A stretch of DNA of 64,000 bases from Oceaniglobus ichthyenteri (GCF_003057885.1 NZ_QAGK01000006.1:221020-285019), one strand, 5' to 3'; counted from the first letter of the stretch, positions 1 through 8,563 are shown. Notes: a model not told the origin generated them from the letters alone. Translations and numbers: made by a program.

Positions 1-2804
1 CGGATCAACTCGAGGCTCTCGACAGTAATATCCTTCCAGAATTCGTCCGTTTGGATGTCGAGGATCAATTCCAGTTCAAGTGCAACTGCCGGGACATTTG
101 ACAGGCTTTCCAGTGCCGATGCGAATTTGATGATCCGAGCTTGAAGCGAGGCAAAGCCGGTTTCTTCCCGTAGCAAACAAAGCTGCGAGTTGAGCAGGAG
201 AAGGTCGAATTGCTTCGCCGCCAAACCGTCATCTTGAAAGGCCGATGGAAGTCCAGCCACGTCATTCTCGAGTGAGATACGTGCATCGAGATCCAATGTG
301 GCCCAATTTGCTTCATCCTTGAATCTCTCAACTGCCCGTCTTTTGCCGCGGACGATGAAATTGTCGAGATTCATCCCTCTGACTTCATCCAGCAAGCGGT
401 CCTTCAAACCGGACAGTAAGTCATCATGGCCCTCTCCCGCATCTTGAAGTTCACCGATCAATTCGACACGCGTGGTAAAGAGGCGCACACCCATTGGACG
501 TGCCAGTGGCCCATCAATCGCCTTCGGGTTTTCTCGAAAGAACTCAAGGCTCTGACAGAAGTCGAAGATCAGGAATTCTTCTTTATCTTCATCAGGCCCA
601 AAGAGATCCTGACGCAGACGTGTGCCGCGCCCCACCATCTGCCAGAACTTGGTTTTCGACCTCACGATCTTGAAGAACACCAGATTGACCACCTCGGGGA
701 TATCGATCCCAGTGTCCAGCATGTCCACTGAAACAGCGATATGCGGTGCTTTTTCGGCTTCACAAAAGTCATCGATCAGCGACTGTGCATAGGTGACGCT
801 ATAGTCGATAAGTTGCGCGAATTTGCCTTGGTAGTGCGGATAGTTGGCGTTGAATCGCTCGACGATGAAATGTGCATGGGCACTGTTTTTGGCAAAAATA
901 ATGGTTTTTCCCAAGCGGTCACCACCGGCCACCTTGATGCCGTTGCGCATGACGTGTTCGAGGACTTTGTCCACGGTGTCCATATTGAACAGCCATTTGT
1001 TTAGATCCGCGGATTCGACCCGATCGGGCACATTGCCCACTTCATCCCATTCGAGCGCGTCCCATTCCGCCTTTTCCTCATCAGAAAGTTGGTCGTAAAC
1101 GATGCCATCGCGCTGGAATTTGAGTGGCACCGAGATTGATCTCGGCGGCACCAGAAAGCCATCGGCCACTGCGTCATCCAGATCATAGGCGTCGGTAGGG
1201 ACACCCCGCTCCAACTCAAAGAGGGAATAGGTGTCGCGGTCTATTTCGTCACGCGGCGTGGCGGTCAAACCGACCAGCATTCCATCGAAGTAATCAAAGA
1301 TCGCGCGGTATTTGCGGTAGATCGAGCGGTGGGCCTCATCGACGACGATCAAGTCGAAATGTCCAGGGCCGAAGCGTTTTTCTCCGTCCCTGACATTATC
1401 GATCATCCCCATCATAGTCGGATAGGTCGACAGCAGAACCCTTGCACCCGAATGGTCATTCTTGCGAGGGTCGTTGCGCTCCAAGAGGTTTGCAGAGGGG
1501 GTTGATGGCAGATGGGTCTTGAAGGCACCATGCGCCTGCTTCACCAATGCGATCCGATCAGCGAGGAACAGCACCCTCCTCACCCAGTTTGCACGTTGGA
1601 GCTGGTCGATCAGCGCGATCACGGTCCGCGTCTTGCCGCTGCCGGTCGCCATGACCAGCAGCGATTTGCGCAGCCGGTCCTTTTCAAATGCCTCGCCAAC
1701 GCGCCGAATTGCGCGCTGCTGGTAAAACCGCCCGGCAATAGCCTCGTCGATGCTAACCTCGCTCAGGGCCTTCCGGGTTTGTCTGCGTTGGTGCAACAGG
1801 ACCAACTCATCCTTCTTCAAGAAGCCAGAGACCGGACGCGGAGGATACATCTGATCATCCCACAGCCAATGCTCGTAGCCGTTAGTGGTAAAGATCACGG
1901 GGCGCCGCCCATACTTCGTCTCAAGACAATCGGCATAGAGCCGCGCTTGGTTCTGGCCGGTGCGCGGATCTTTCTTGGTGCGCTTGGCCTCCACCACGGC
2001 GAGCGGCTTGCCGTCATCCCCCCAAAGCACATAGTCGACAAAGCCGTTCCCCTGCTGGTTCGGCATGCCGGTGACGGGAAACTCGCGATCACGGGATTGA
2101 TCCAGAGGCCAGCCGGATTCCGTCAGCAGCAGATCGATGAAGGCATCGCGTGTGGTGGCTTCGTCATAGTCGTGATCGTCGGGGACGGCTTGGTTGGCAC
2201 GGCGGGCTTCGGCAACCTCGGCGCGCAGTCTGGCCAGTTCGTCTTCGAGCGCCTGCCGCCCTGCTTCCGAAGCTTTGCGTGCCTCCTCAGCCTCTTCAGC
2301 ACGTTTGTTGGCGGCTTTGACATCGCCCTCGATCTTCTGGATTTGCGCGACTGTGCTGGCCGTGATGGTGAGAGACTTTTCCAACTTGGCAATGTCGAAA
2401 GATAACGCGGGATCGGGCTTGGCCCCTGTCGCATAGGTCCGCGAGATCCAATAGCAGACATGGAACAGCTCACGCACGGTGGCAGCGGCGTCTTGCGGTG
2501 TAAGGGGTTTGCCGCTGTCATGGGCGGCGCGGTTGCCCTGATCCTTGATATATTTCGCCTTGGTGGTGATGGCGGGGCCGGTGAGTTCGGTCAGGCTGGG
2601 TTCTGCGATCAAGGCCGCCAAGGTTTGATCGTAAGGGTTCCGCAATACCGGATCACGACGATAAAGCCATTTCAGCGCCGTTTCCAATGTTAGACGCGCC
2701 CAGAAACACGCGCCGCGCGGATCGGACAGGGCCAGCTTTTCCGCCTTTTCCGCATGTTTAAGAAGGTCGGGGAAATCGGCGGCGAGAAAGGCGAATTGGG
2801 TCAT
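1..2804 (-). CDS. hsdR: Type I restriction enzyme R subunit (HsdR, EcoEI-like), 3' end outside window
   Basis: Motor and nuclease subunit of a type I restriction enzyme: it translocates DNA with ATP and cuts unmodified DNA. 934 codons are open and the frame runs off the left edge, so the C-terminus is missing. Seen in order: a DUF4145-like N-terminus (LETALKWLYRR), a charged coiled coil at about 130-220, a PD-(D/E)xK nuclease core (FVDYVLWGDD then VVEAKR, about 255-272), Walker A MATGSGKTR near 384, DEAH box VVDEAHR near 488, LTATP near 512, and motif VI VGRGTRL near 723. The start ATG overlaps the stop of the upstream gene (ATGA), indicating translational coupling. All visible helicase and nuclease motifs are intact although the partner hsdS is damaged and no hsdM is seen. 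Confidence 0.93.
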   Translation of the reverse strand, partial: MTQFAFLAADFPDLLKHAEKAEKLALSDPRGACFWARLTLETALKWLYRRDPVLRNPYDQTLAALIAEPSLTELTGPAITTKAKYIKDQGNRAAHDSGKPLTPQDAAATVRELFHVCYWISRTYATGAKPDPALSFDIAKLEKSLTITASTVAQIQKIEGDVKAANKRAEEAEEARKASEAGRQALEDELARLRAEVAEARRANQAVPDDHDYDEATTRDAFIDLLLTESGWPLDQSRDREFPVTGMPNQQGNGFVDYVLWGDDGKPLAVVEAKRTKKDPRTGQNQARLYADCLETKYGRRPVIFTTNGYEHWLWDDQMYPPRPVSGFLKKDELVLLHQRRQTRKALSEVSIDEAIAGRFYQQRAIRRVGEAFEKDRLRKSLLVMATGSGKTRTVIALIDQLQRANWVRRVLFLADRIALVKQAHGAFKTHLPSTPSANLLERNDPRKNDHSGARVLLSTYPTMMGMIDNVRDGEKRFGPGHFDLIVVDEAHRSIYRKYRAIFDYFDGMLVGLTATPRDEIDRDTYSLFELERGVPTDAYDLDDAVADGFLVPPRSISVPLKFQRDGIVYDQLSDEEKAEWDALEWDEVGNVPDRVESADLNKWLFNMDTVDKVLEHVMRNGIKVAGGDRLGKTIIFAKNSAHAHFIVERFNANYPHYQGKFAQLIDYSVTYAQSLIDDFCEAEKAPHIAVSVDMLDTGIDIPEVVNLVFFKIVRSKTKFWQMVGRGTRLRQDLFGPDEDKEEFLIFDFCQSLEFFRENPKAIDGPLARPMGVRLFTTRVELIGELQDAGEGHDDLLSGLKDRLLDEVRGMNLDNFIVRGKRRAVERFKDEANWATLDLDARISLENDVAGLPSAFQDDGLAAKQFDLLLLNSQLCLLREETGFASLQARIIKFASALESLSNVPAVALELELILDIQTDEFWKDITVESLELI

Positions 2805-4102
2805 TTCGGACCACTGTCCAAGTTGAAACTACCTTGTGATGCGGCAGCTTCGCCTTGCTCGAAGAGTTTGGCCAGATCCTCCTTCTTCATCCCGCCCCTT
2901 GCCATGACATCACGCAATGCAGTCATAAAGCTCTCGTCTTTCAAATCCTCAATAGCGATATCTTTATAGACAATGGTAACATCAGGGCCATCCAGCTTTA
3001 CGATGCGATCGAACAGTTTATCCGCCTCAGAAATGATGCCAGCCCGCAGCTCGTCCTCGGTTGCACCTTCTATGCGTCTCGCAAACCTCGCCGGTGGATT
3101 GGCTCTCCAGCGTTCGAGGAATTCGTCAACGAATGACATTCGAAACTGCTCACGTGCATCCTCGAGTCGAGAAGCCAGCGCTTCCTGGTATGCTGCTATG
3201 ATTGCCTTGAAACGGTCGATCTGATAATCGAATGAGGCACGGTCTTTCCGCAGAATGACACGTCCGCGTTTGGCCATAACGTGTGTCAGGGCTTTTTCTA
3301 TTTCACCACGCTCTTTCTGAAGAAACTTCTCGTCCACATTCAGTTTTTCGGTCTTTTCGCCGATAGTGATTTCAACATCCAGCTTCCCGATACCCTCAAG
3401 CGGTGTGCCGATCCGTCCGGTGATCCTTTCCTTCAGATCGTCACTATCCATTCCAAAAAAATCTTTCGGCAACTCGGCGCGTCTGCGGCTGATTTGATAC
3501 CCTTTCGCCTTCAACTCTACATATTGAACCCTTGTGATGAAAACATTCAGCTTGCGGGTGAGGTCAACGGGAAGCGGCGGCGTTTCCGTCAGGTCCTGCT
3601 GGGTGGCCGCAACACGTGCCGCGCTCAGGCTGTCATTGCCGATTTCGGCTTTCACTGGCTGGCCCTGCGCATCGACCCCTGCTGTTTTTTCAGTCAGCAT
3701 CTCGGTCACGGCCCCGTCCAGATAGATCCCGTTTGGCTTGGCGTCAGAGGTGGATCCCGCCTCTATGTTTGACGATAACGGGGCGTATATCAATGTGCAT
3801 TCATCAGAGATGACCAGGCCGATCCTGATGCCTGCCTGTTCCTGTAGGCGAAAGCTCTCTTTTGCGGCTGCCGCACGAATGCGCTCTAACGCGGCGACCT
3901 CGCCATATCCCATGCGATACACTTCGGGATCTGCGTCGAGGATGACGGTCAACGACAGATCGGGAAGGTCTGACATCCTTTCAGCCAAGGCGTCAGCCAC
4001 TGCAATTGAGAAGGCAGGCGCCGCCACGATCAACCGTTGCTCTGCAAACCGGATCAGGTCGATTATGTGATCATCAGAGGCTCCGGTGAATGTTTGCGTC
4101 AT
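2801..4102 (-). CDS. Protein of unknown function inside the type I restriction locus (possible PLD-like N-terminal fold)
   Basis: 433-residue soluble protein with no confident family. The first 110 residues alternate strands and helices (LIRFAEQRLIVAAPAFS, LSLTVILDAD, IRIGLVISDECTLIYAP), recalling phospholipase-D-like domains, but I see no HKD catalytic motif. The middle is a linker and beta-rich part; the C-terminal half is strongly charged and helical (about 270-350). The frame can be extended to a TTG at 4177, but the ATG at 4102 has an AGGG six bases upstream and is preferred. Its stop overlaps the hsdR start by four bases, so the two are probably made together. Such position between hsdS and hsdR suggests an accessory role in restriction or another defence function; that is inference. 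Confidence 0.6.
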   Translation of the reverse strand: MTQTFTGASDDHIIDLIRFAEQRLIVAAPAFSIAVADALAERMSDLPDLSLTVILDADPEVYRMGYGEVAALERIRAAAAKESFRLQEQAGIRIGLVISDECTLIYAPLSSNIEAGSTSDAKPNGIYLDGAVTEMLTEKTAGVDAQGQPVKAEIGNDSLSAARVAATQQDLTETPPLPVDLTRKLNVFITRVQYVELKAKGYQISRRRAELPKDFFGMDSDDLKERITGRIGTPLEGIGKLDVEITIGEKTEKLNVDEKFLQKERGEIEKALTHVMAKRGRVILRKDRASFDYQIDRFKAIIAAYQEALASRLEDAREQFRMSFVDEFLERWRANPPARFARRIEGATEDELRAGIISEADKLFDRIVKLDGPDVTIVYKDIAIEDLKDESFMTALRDVMARGGMKKEDLAKLFEQGEAAASQGSFNLDSGPK

Positions 4103-4195
4103 ACTATGCCCTAAAACTCTGATAAACTGGAGAATACTGGTTTCGCTCAGGTTAGATTGGTGTTTTCGCTTTCTCAACCATTGAGTGCGAGGAGG

Positions 4196-5083
4196 TCAGA
4201 GTTCGCCGCGAAAGGCGCGGTGTTGGAGGGAGGCGAAGAGGGATTGCTCTCTCAACTTCGCGGTATTTTGTCGTGCCACTGAGTTTTTCAATTCCGCGAT
4301 GCTGGCTTCAAATTCTATTTGCCTTTCCAAAGGTGGCAACAAAAGCGGAAGCTTTTTCAACTGGGTTTTGTTTATTGAGGCAATTCCAGTGGTTTGCTTT
4401 GCAACACTCAAGAAATAGCGTTTCCCTCGTTGGCTACCGACGAGCCACTGCAAGAAAATTGGGATGATACGCTCATCATTGATACGGACGCGGAAAACAT
4501 GGTTTTGATGTATGCACTCTGGAATTTCGTCGCTCCACAGGCATCCCCTGCCTAATTTGTCGGGATCACCTCCTTCCGTTAAGAGTAGGTCACCCTGCCG
4601 GAGCAGATATCTACCAATTTCCGCCTCGGTTGCTTCTATCTCTTTAACAACGTCCATCTTCAGGCGTTGGTCCTGAACATTCGACACCGCCATGTATGGA
4701 ACCGCACGCAAAGGCACATTTCCGGTCTTGCGGCCTTTTGTGATGCCGGAAGCAATATCCGCAACATCTTCTAAGTGTTCGTTGTCCGCCCAGCCCATTG
4801 AGTTGTGAAAGACATCCCCAAACATCTCATGAAAGATCGCCTGTCCGAGGGTGTTCAGTTTGTCGAGGGCGCGGGTGCGGAGGCGGCGGAGCGCGTCCGC
4901 CTGATCCAATATCCCCGCAATCCGCTTCTGCTCCTCCAGCGGCGGGAGGGGGATGGGCAATTCCATAAATGAAGTTCGATCCAAGGACCGCCGCCGCGCT
5001 GTGGTCGAACGTAGTTTACCGCCTACCGCCGCCTTGTATCTACCTCTTCCCAGCCACTGTTCCCAGCGTGCGCAATAATGCAA
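4196..5083 (-). CDS. hsdS: Type I restriction specificity subunit HsdS, 5'-truncated (one target-recognition domain only)
   Basis: DNA-recognition subunit of a type I restriction-modification enzyme. A full HsdS of about 400-450 residues has two target-recognition domains, each followed by a conserved helix. Here only the end of the first half survives (LPIPLPPLEEQKRIAGIL, then the long helix ending FHEMFGD), followed by a complete second domain (SGITKGRKTGNVPLRAVPYM to TTGIASINKTQLKKLPLLLP) and second helix. The frame opens with a TTG at 5083 that has no Shine-Dalgarno sequence; no first TRD and no hsdM are found upstream. It could be a pseudogene left by a deletion, or a half-size HsdS that works as a dimer. 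The missing start signal favours decay. Confidence 0.72.
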   Translation of the reverse strand: MHYCARWEQWLGRGRYKAAVGGKLRSTTARRRSLDRTSFMELPIPLPPLEEQKRIAGILDQADALRRLRTRALDKLNTLGQAIFHEMFGDVFHNSMGWADNEHLEDVADIASGITKGRKTGNVPLRAVPYMAVSNVQDQRLKMDVVKEIEATEAEIGRYLLRQGDLLLTEGGDPDKLGRGCLWSDEIPECIHQNHVFRVRINDERIIPIFLQWLVGSQRGKRYFLSVAKQTTGIASINKTQLKKLPLLLPPLERQIEFEASIAELKNSVARQNTAKLREQSLFASLQHRAFRGEL

Positions 5084-5410
5084 ACCCGCGAGTAAATCAG
5101 CTGGGCGATGTCGGTATTCTGGACGCGATGCATCGCTGCTTTGGCGGTGAAGATGCTGAGGTCAATAGCGTAGGCATCGAGGTCGCGCACCGTGGAGCGG
5201 AGACTGTCAGGACGACGACAATCTTCAGGGGCGGTGTAGTTCGCAAAACTACGGAGCCGACGCCTATTCGCAGGTCATAAAGTTTCCCGATATATCAATG
5301 ACTTCTAAAATTTCTTCGTGCTTCAAGCGAATTCGTTTTTGAATCCTGATCTCATGCCTAATTCCTCTGTATCGGTTGACGCAACAGCCGATAAGCAGAA
5401 AGGAAAGAAC
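5084..5410. other. Gene-poor segment where hsdM and the first half of hsdS would be expected
   Basis: 327 bases without a convincing gene. On the minus strand short open stretches lie in other frames than hsdS (for example one reading LRSTVRDLDAYAIDLSIF), but none matches a TRD or a methyltransferase motif such as NPPF. It is the likely deletion junction of the restriction locus, ending just before the ribosome-binding site of the plus-strand gene at 5411. Confidence 0.45.
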
Positions 5411-5623
5411 ATGAGAACAAAGATCATCCTGCCGCCCTCGAGCGAAACTGAAGCCGACGGATACCGGGAGACCGTGGCAGCCTATGAGCTGTCTGGCACT
5501 CTGGTTGTGCTGACTGCCACATATCAGGGCGGGAAATTTCTCGCACACACCATTCGCAAGGGAACCATGTCAGCTCTCAAAAGGCGTGTTGGCGAAGCCC
5601 CCCATGATCGGCGACGATCTTGA
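5411..5623 (+). CDS. Small hypothetical protein
   Basis: 70 residues, unrecognised. The ATG at 5411 is preferred over one at 5318 because AAAGGAAAG lies just upstream. The sequence looks like a small mixed alpha/beta fold (YRETVAAYELSGTLVVLTAT). It overlaps the next gene in another frame. It belongs to a row of four short plus-strand genes between the restriction remnant and tRNA-Arg, typical cargo of a small genomic island. Confidence 0.5.
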   Translation: MRTKIILPPSSETEADGYRETVAAYELSGTLVVLTATYQGGKFLAHTIRKGTMSALKRRVGEAPHDRRRS

Positions 5624-5816
5624 CGGACACCCTCTGCACATCGAAAGGCCGGGAAAGGAAGATTTCGTTTTGATCTCAGCGCGGGCATATTCGATGCTGC
5701 TGCAGCGGATATACGACCTTGAACAAAATGGGATGACGTCTGCGGAGCGCGAAGCAGAAGAGGAGGAGTTGCTGCGAGCGATGGTCGACGCGGCAAACTC
5801 AGGGCCGCTGAACTGA
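5586..5816 (+). CDS. Small hypothetical protein, possibly antitoxin-like
   Basis: 76 residues from a GTG at 5586 (AAAGGC directly before it), or 70 from the ATG at 5604 which has no clear Shine-Dalgarno. Core LISARAYSMLLQRIYDLEQN resembles the helix of Phd/YefM-type antitoxins, followed by an acidic C-terminal helix (SAEREAEEEELLRAMVDAA). No toxin gene is visible beside it, so the antitoxin reading is only a suggestion. Confidence 0.45.
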   Translation: MLAKPPMIGDDLDGHPLHIERPGKEDFVLISARAYSMLLQRIYDLEQNGMTSAEREAEEEELLRAMVDAANSGPLN

Positions 5817-5884
5817 GTTTGCAGAGATTCAATTTTGCCCCACGCGTCAGGTGACTAATTCCCCTTCAGAAATGGAGGTCGGGC

Positions 5885-6184
5885 ATGATGAACGTAATGA
5901 TGATGAAGGCGGCAGAACTGAACGAGGCGATCCGCGCGGCGGATGATGAGCATTGGCACTATCGAGAACTTTTCGAGATGCGTTGTGAAGAGCGCGACGA
6001 AGATATCTCGATGCTTCACTACGACTCTGGCGTATATGATGCAGAGATCAAGGCTCTCTATGAGAAGGCTATCGCTGCTGAGGAACGCCGCGACGAGCTG
6101 ATGGCGGAGAAGGTTCGTCGCTTCAATCTCTCAAACCACGCACGCCTCACAGAAGCGGCAATACGCGGCGAGCTGCCAGTATGA
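5885..6184 (+). CDS. Small acidic helical hypothetical protein
   Basis: 99 residues, almost entirely helical and rich in Glu, Asp and Arg (EAIRAADDEHWHYRELFEMR), no known family. A strong Shine-Dalgarno (GGAGGT) sits before the first ATG. Its stop overlaps the ATG of the next small gene by four bases (ATGA), a sign that both are real and coupled. Island-type gene. Confidence 0.6.
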   Translation: MMNVMMMKAAELNEAIRAADDEHWHYRELFEMRCEERDEDISMLHYDSGVYDAEIKALYEKAIAAEERRDELMAEKVRRFNLSNHARLTEAAIRGELPV

Positions 6185-6315
6185 CCTCAAGAACCTACGG
6201 CCGCCTGGTTGCCGCTGCACATCATGCCCGCGGCATGCGTCGCCCTGACCTGTTGCTGAGGTTCGCAGTGTGGCGACTGAAGAGGATTGATCCGAAGAAT
6301 CCCGTATTCATGTGA
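6181..6315 (+). CDS. Very small hypothetical protein, coupled to the gene before it
   Basis: 44 residues, starting at an ATG that overlaps the upstream stop (ATGA) and ending 10 bases before the tRNA-Arg gene. Arg-rich and basic (HHARGMRRPDLLLRFAVWRL), unlike its acidic partner. Function unknown; the support is the translational coupling only. Confidence 0.4.
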   Translation: MTSRTYGRLVAAAHHARGMRRPDLLLRFAVWRLKRIDPKNPVFM

Positions 6316-6325
6316 TTTAAAAGTA

Positions 6326-6402
6326 TGGCGATCCCATCAGGATTCGAACCTGAGACCTCTACCTTCGGAGGGTAGCGCTCTATCCAGCTGAGCTATGGGA
6401 CC
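6326..6402 (-). tRNA. tRNA-Arg (anticodon CCG)
   Basis: Complete 77-base cloverleaf on the minus strand with encoded CCA. Acceptor GGTCCCA pairs with TGGGATC (one G-U), D arm GCTCAGCTGGATAGAGC, anticodon loop CTCCGAA in a CTACC/GGTAG stem, T arm TCAGG-TTCGAAT-CCTGA. Reads CGG codons. Its 3' end faces the restriction/small-gene island at 0-6.3 kb, the usual orientation for an integration site. Confidence 0.95.
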
Positions 6403-6500
6403 GCATTTTCAGCGGTGTATCTGTGCGGTTTCTGTACGATACCGCTACAACCGATCTGATTTCCACTTTAACTTTCAACACCTTGCAACCACACAACCAA

Positions 6501-6540
6501 GCCTTCGGAGGGCGACACTCTATCCAGCTGAGCTATGAGT
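6501..6540 (-). pseudogene. Broken second copy of the tRNA-Arg 5' half
   Basis: On the minus strand this repeats the intact tRNA-Arg from the end of the acceptor through the anticodon loop: CATAGCTCAGCTGGATAGAG is identical and CCCTCCGAAGG again matches, with changes in the anticodon stem. The acceptor 5' strand is altered and the T arm and 3' half are absent, so it cannot fold as a tRNA. It lies 99 bases upstream of the intact gene and probably marks a past integration at this locus. Confidence 0.75.
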
Positions 6541-6605
6541 CTACTTTTCCCTCTATACTGCCGTCAAAGCCCCTTCGCAACGCCGAATTGCCAATAACAC
6601 ACGAG

Positions 6606-6642
6606 AGTTTTTCTTGCTTCAAATATCCCCGCCGGAGGCTCC
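6606..6642 (-). repeat. Rhodobacteraceae-type intergenic repeat, copy 1
   Basis: On the minus strand reads GGAGCCTCCGGCGGGGATAT followed by TT and GAAGCAAGAAAAACT. The 22-base core is identical to the copy at 18992-19013, and the A-rich tail is shared with the diverged copy at 15073-15122. It contains a GGAGCCTCC palindrome. It lies just downstream of sufS, in the sense direction. Confidence 0.75.
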
Positions 6643-6740
6643 TGCCCCAGCAGCGTGGAAAAACGGCTGTAAATCGCGCTGTGGCGCCCCAAAGGAGGCA
6701 AACAAAACATGTCTTGGTGCCGCAAGGCACCTCCGTCAGG

Positions 6741-7961
6741 TCACGCAAACAAATCGTGACACAGTTCGAGGGCGTCGATCAGCGCGTCAACCTCTTGCGT
6801 GGTGTTATACAGACCGAAAGACGCGCGGCAGGTGGCATTCAGGCCCATATGCTCCATCAAAGGGCCGACGCAATGTTGCCCGGCCCGCACGGCGATTCCG
6901 CGTTTGTCCAGCACGGTTGAAATGTCATGGGCGTGGCCCGGTCCATCAAGCGTGAAGGAGAAGATCGCGCCTTTGTCCGGCGTCGTGCCTTGCACCTGCA
7001 CCCAATTCAGGCCCGACAATTTTTCGACTGTATAATCGCGCAACTTGGCCTCGTGGGCGGCGATGTTCTCCATCCCCAAGCCCATCATGTACTCCAGCGC
7101 GACACCCAAACCGATCTGTTGCACGATGCCCGGTGTGCCGGCCTCAAATTTCATTGGGGCGTCGTTATATTCAATGGCGTCTTTGCGCACTTCGCGAATC
7201 ATATCGCCGCCGCCCATGAACGGACGCATTTCGGCCATACGTTCGGCGCGCACATAGATCGCGCCAGACCCGGACGGACCATACAATTTGTGACCCGTGA
7301 CCGGATAAAAATCACAACCCATATCCTGCACGTCCACCGGACCGTGGACGGCGGCCTGTGATCCATCGACCAATACCGCCACACCCTTTTCCCGCGCCGC
7401 CGCGCAAATGGTTTTCACATCCACCCGGGTGCCCAAAACGTTCGACATATGGGTGATCGCCACCAGTTTGGTGCGCGGACCGATGGCATCGATGACCGCC
7501 TGCGGATCCAACGCGCCGGTGGCGTCGACATCGACCCATTTCAGCACGACACCCTGACGTTCGCGCAGAAAATGCCAAGGCACGATGTTGGCGTGATGCT
7601 CCATCACGCTCAGCACGATCTCATCGCCCGCCTGCATACGCGGCGCTGCCCAGCCATAGGCAACCATGTTGATGCCTTCGGTGGTGCCGGTGTTCATGAT
7701 GATTTCGTCTTCCGACCCGGCGTTCAGAAACCGCGCCAACGTGCCGCGCACGGCCTCGTATTTGTCGGTCGCGAGGTTGGATAAATAATGCAGCCCACGG
7801 TGAACATTCGCGTATTCATGGCCATAGGCCTGTGTGATTGCATCAATCACAACCTGGGGTTTTTGCGCTGATGCACCATTATCAAGGTATATCAACGGCT
7901 TGCCATTCACCTGCCGCGACAGGATCGGAAAATCGGCACGCACCTTTTGAACATCATACAT
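6741..7961 (-). CDS. sufS: Cysteine desulfurase SufS
   Basis: PLP enzyme that takes sulfur from L-cysteine as a persulfide for SufBCD-dependent Fe-S cluster assembly in the cytoplasm. 406 residues, full length for a class II desulfurase. PLP lysine K225 in TGHKLYGPSG; persulfide cysteine C378 in ATCRASFGLYNT; cofactor histidine in VMEHHANIVPWH. Last gene of the suf operon here, four bases after the YIP1-like gene. No sufE, sufA or sufT follows: the next things downstream are a repeat, a tRNA remnant and the tRNA-Arg island. Confidence 0.96.
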   Translation of the reverse strand: MYDVQKVRADFPILSRQVNGKPLIYLDNGASAQKPQVVIDAITQAYGHEYANVHRGLHYLSNLATDKYEAVRGTLARFLNAGSEDEIIMNTGTTEGINMVAYGWAAPRMQAGDEIVLSVMEHHANIVPWHFLRERQGVVLKWVDVDATGALDPQAVIDAIGPRTKLVAITHMSNVLGTRVDVKTICAAAREKGVAVLVDGSQAAVHGPVDVQDMGCDFYPVTGHKLYGPSGSGAIYVRAERMAEMRPFMGGGDMIREVRKDAIEYNDAPMKFEAGTPGIVQQIGLGVALEYMMGLGMENIAAHEAKLRDYTVEKLSGLNWVQVQGTTPDKGAIFSFTLDGPGHAHDISTVLDKRGIAVRAGQHCVGPLMEHMGLNATCRASFGLYNTTQEVDALIDALELCHDLFA

Positions 7962-7964
7962 GAT

Positions 7965-8561
7965 CTATTGCTCCATTCCTGGCACACCGACCCCGATCAG
8001 GGCTAAAATAATCGACAATCCAAAGGCAAATCCAAAACTTGCCACAACGATCATGCCAAAGGTTTTCGCAAGTGACTCAAACCCGTGGATCGCCACAAGA
8101 AAATGCGTCAGAAGCCACATGAAAATCACCACCGACAGCATCGCAACCACGCCGCCAAGCGCCGGTAAAACAAACATCAGAACAGTCTGAACCAACTGCA
8201 AACACACCATGATGAACTGCAGCCAGATCACCATCACCAACCCGTCCTGAAACCGCCCCGTCCCGCCACAGGCCCGGCCCAACCAGAAGATGATGAACAC
8301 CATGATCACCAGCAGACAGAACTGGAACAGGCCCATTTGCAGAGGCGGCAGGAAATACAACTGCTCGGCACTTTGGCCCGACAGGCCCAACAAGACCATG
8401 CCGGTGATTTCGGTCAGCAGGATCGACAGGATCACAACCAGCGCCAGCGCCTGCCATAGGGTTTGACGACCCAGGTTCAGCGCGATCAGGCGTTCGGTCA
8501 CCGCGCGGGGCTGTTTCAGCGTTTCAATGGCCAAAGGCAGCAAAGTCGACAGGTTCAGCAT
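7965..8561 (-). CDS. YIP1-family membrane protein in the suf operon
   Basis: 198 residues with about five membrane spans (LVVILSILLTEITGMVLLGL, FCLLVIMVFIIFWLG, FIMVCLQLVQTVLMFVLPAL and two more), resembling bacterial YIP1-domain proteins. It sits with the 162-residue membrane protein between sufD and sufS, each separated by only 2-4 bases, so it is co-transcribed with Fe-S assembly genes. Role unknown; conserved neighbours of suf genes in this family could be anchoring factors, but nothing in the sequence proves this. Confidence 0.75.
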   Translation of the reverse strand: MLNLSTLLPLAIETLKQPRAVTERLIALNLGRQTLWQALALVVILSILLTEITGMVLLGLSGQSAEQLYFLPPLQMGLFQFCLLVIMVFIIFWLGRACGGTGRFQDGLVMVIWLQFIMVCLQLVQTVLMFVLPALGGVVAMLSVVIFMWLLTHFLVAIHGFESLAKTFGMIVVASFGFAFGLSIILALIGVGVPGMEQ

Positions 8562-8563
8562 TA

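Noticed and set aside
5084..5280. Minus-strand frame reading DLDAYAIDLSIFTAKAAMHR
   Set aside because: Tempting as the lost part of hsdS, but it is in another frame, has no start and matches no TRD that I recognise.
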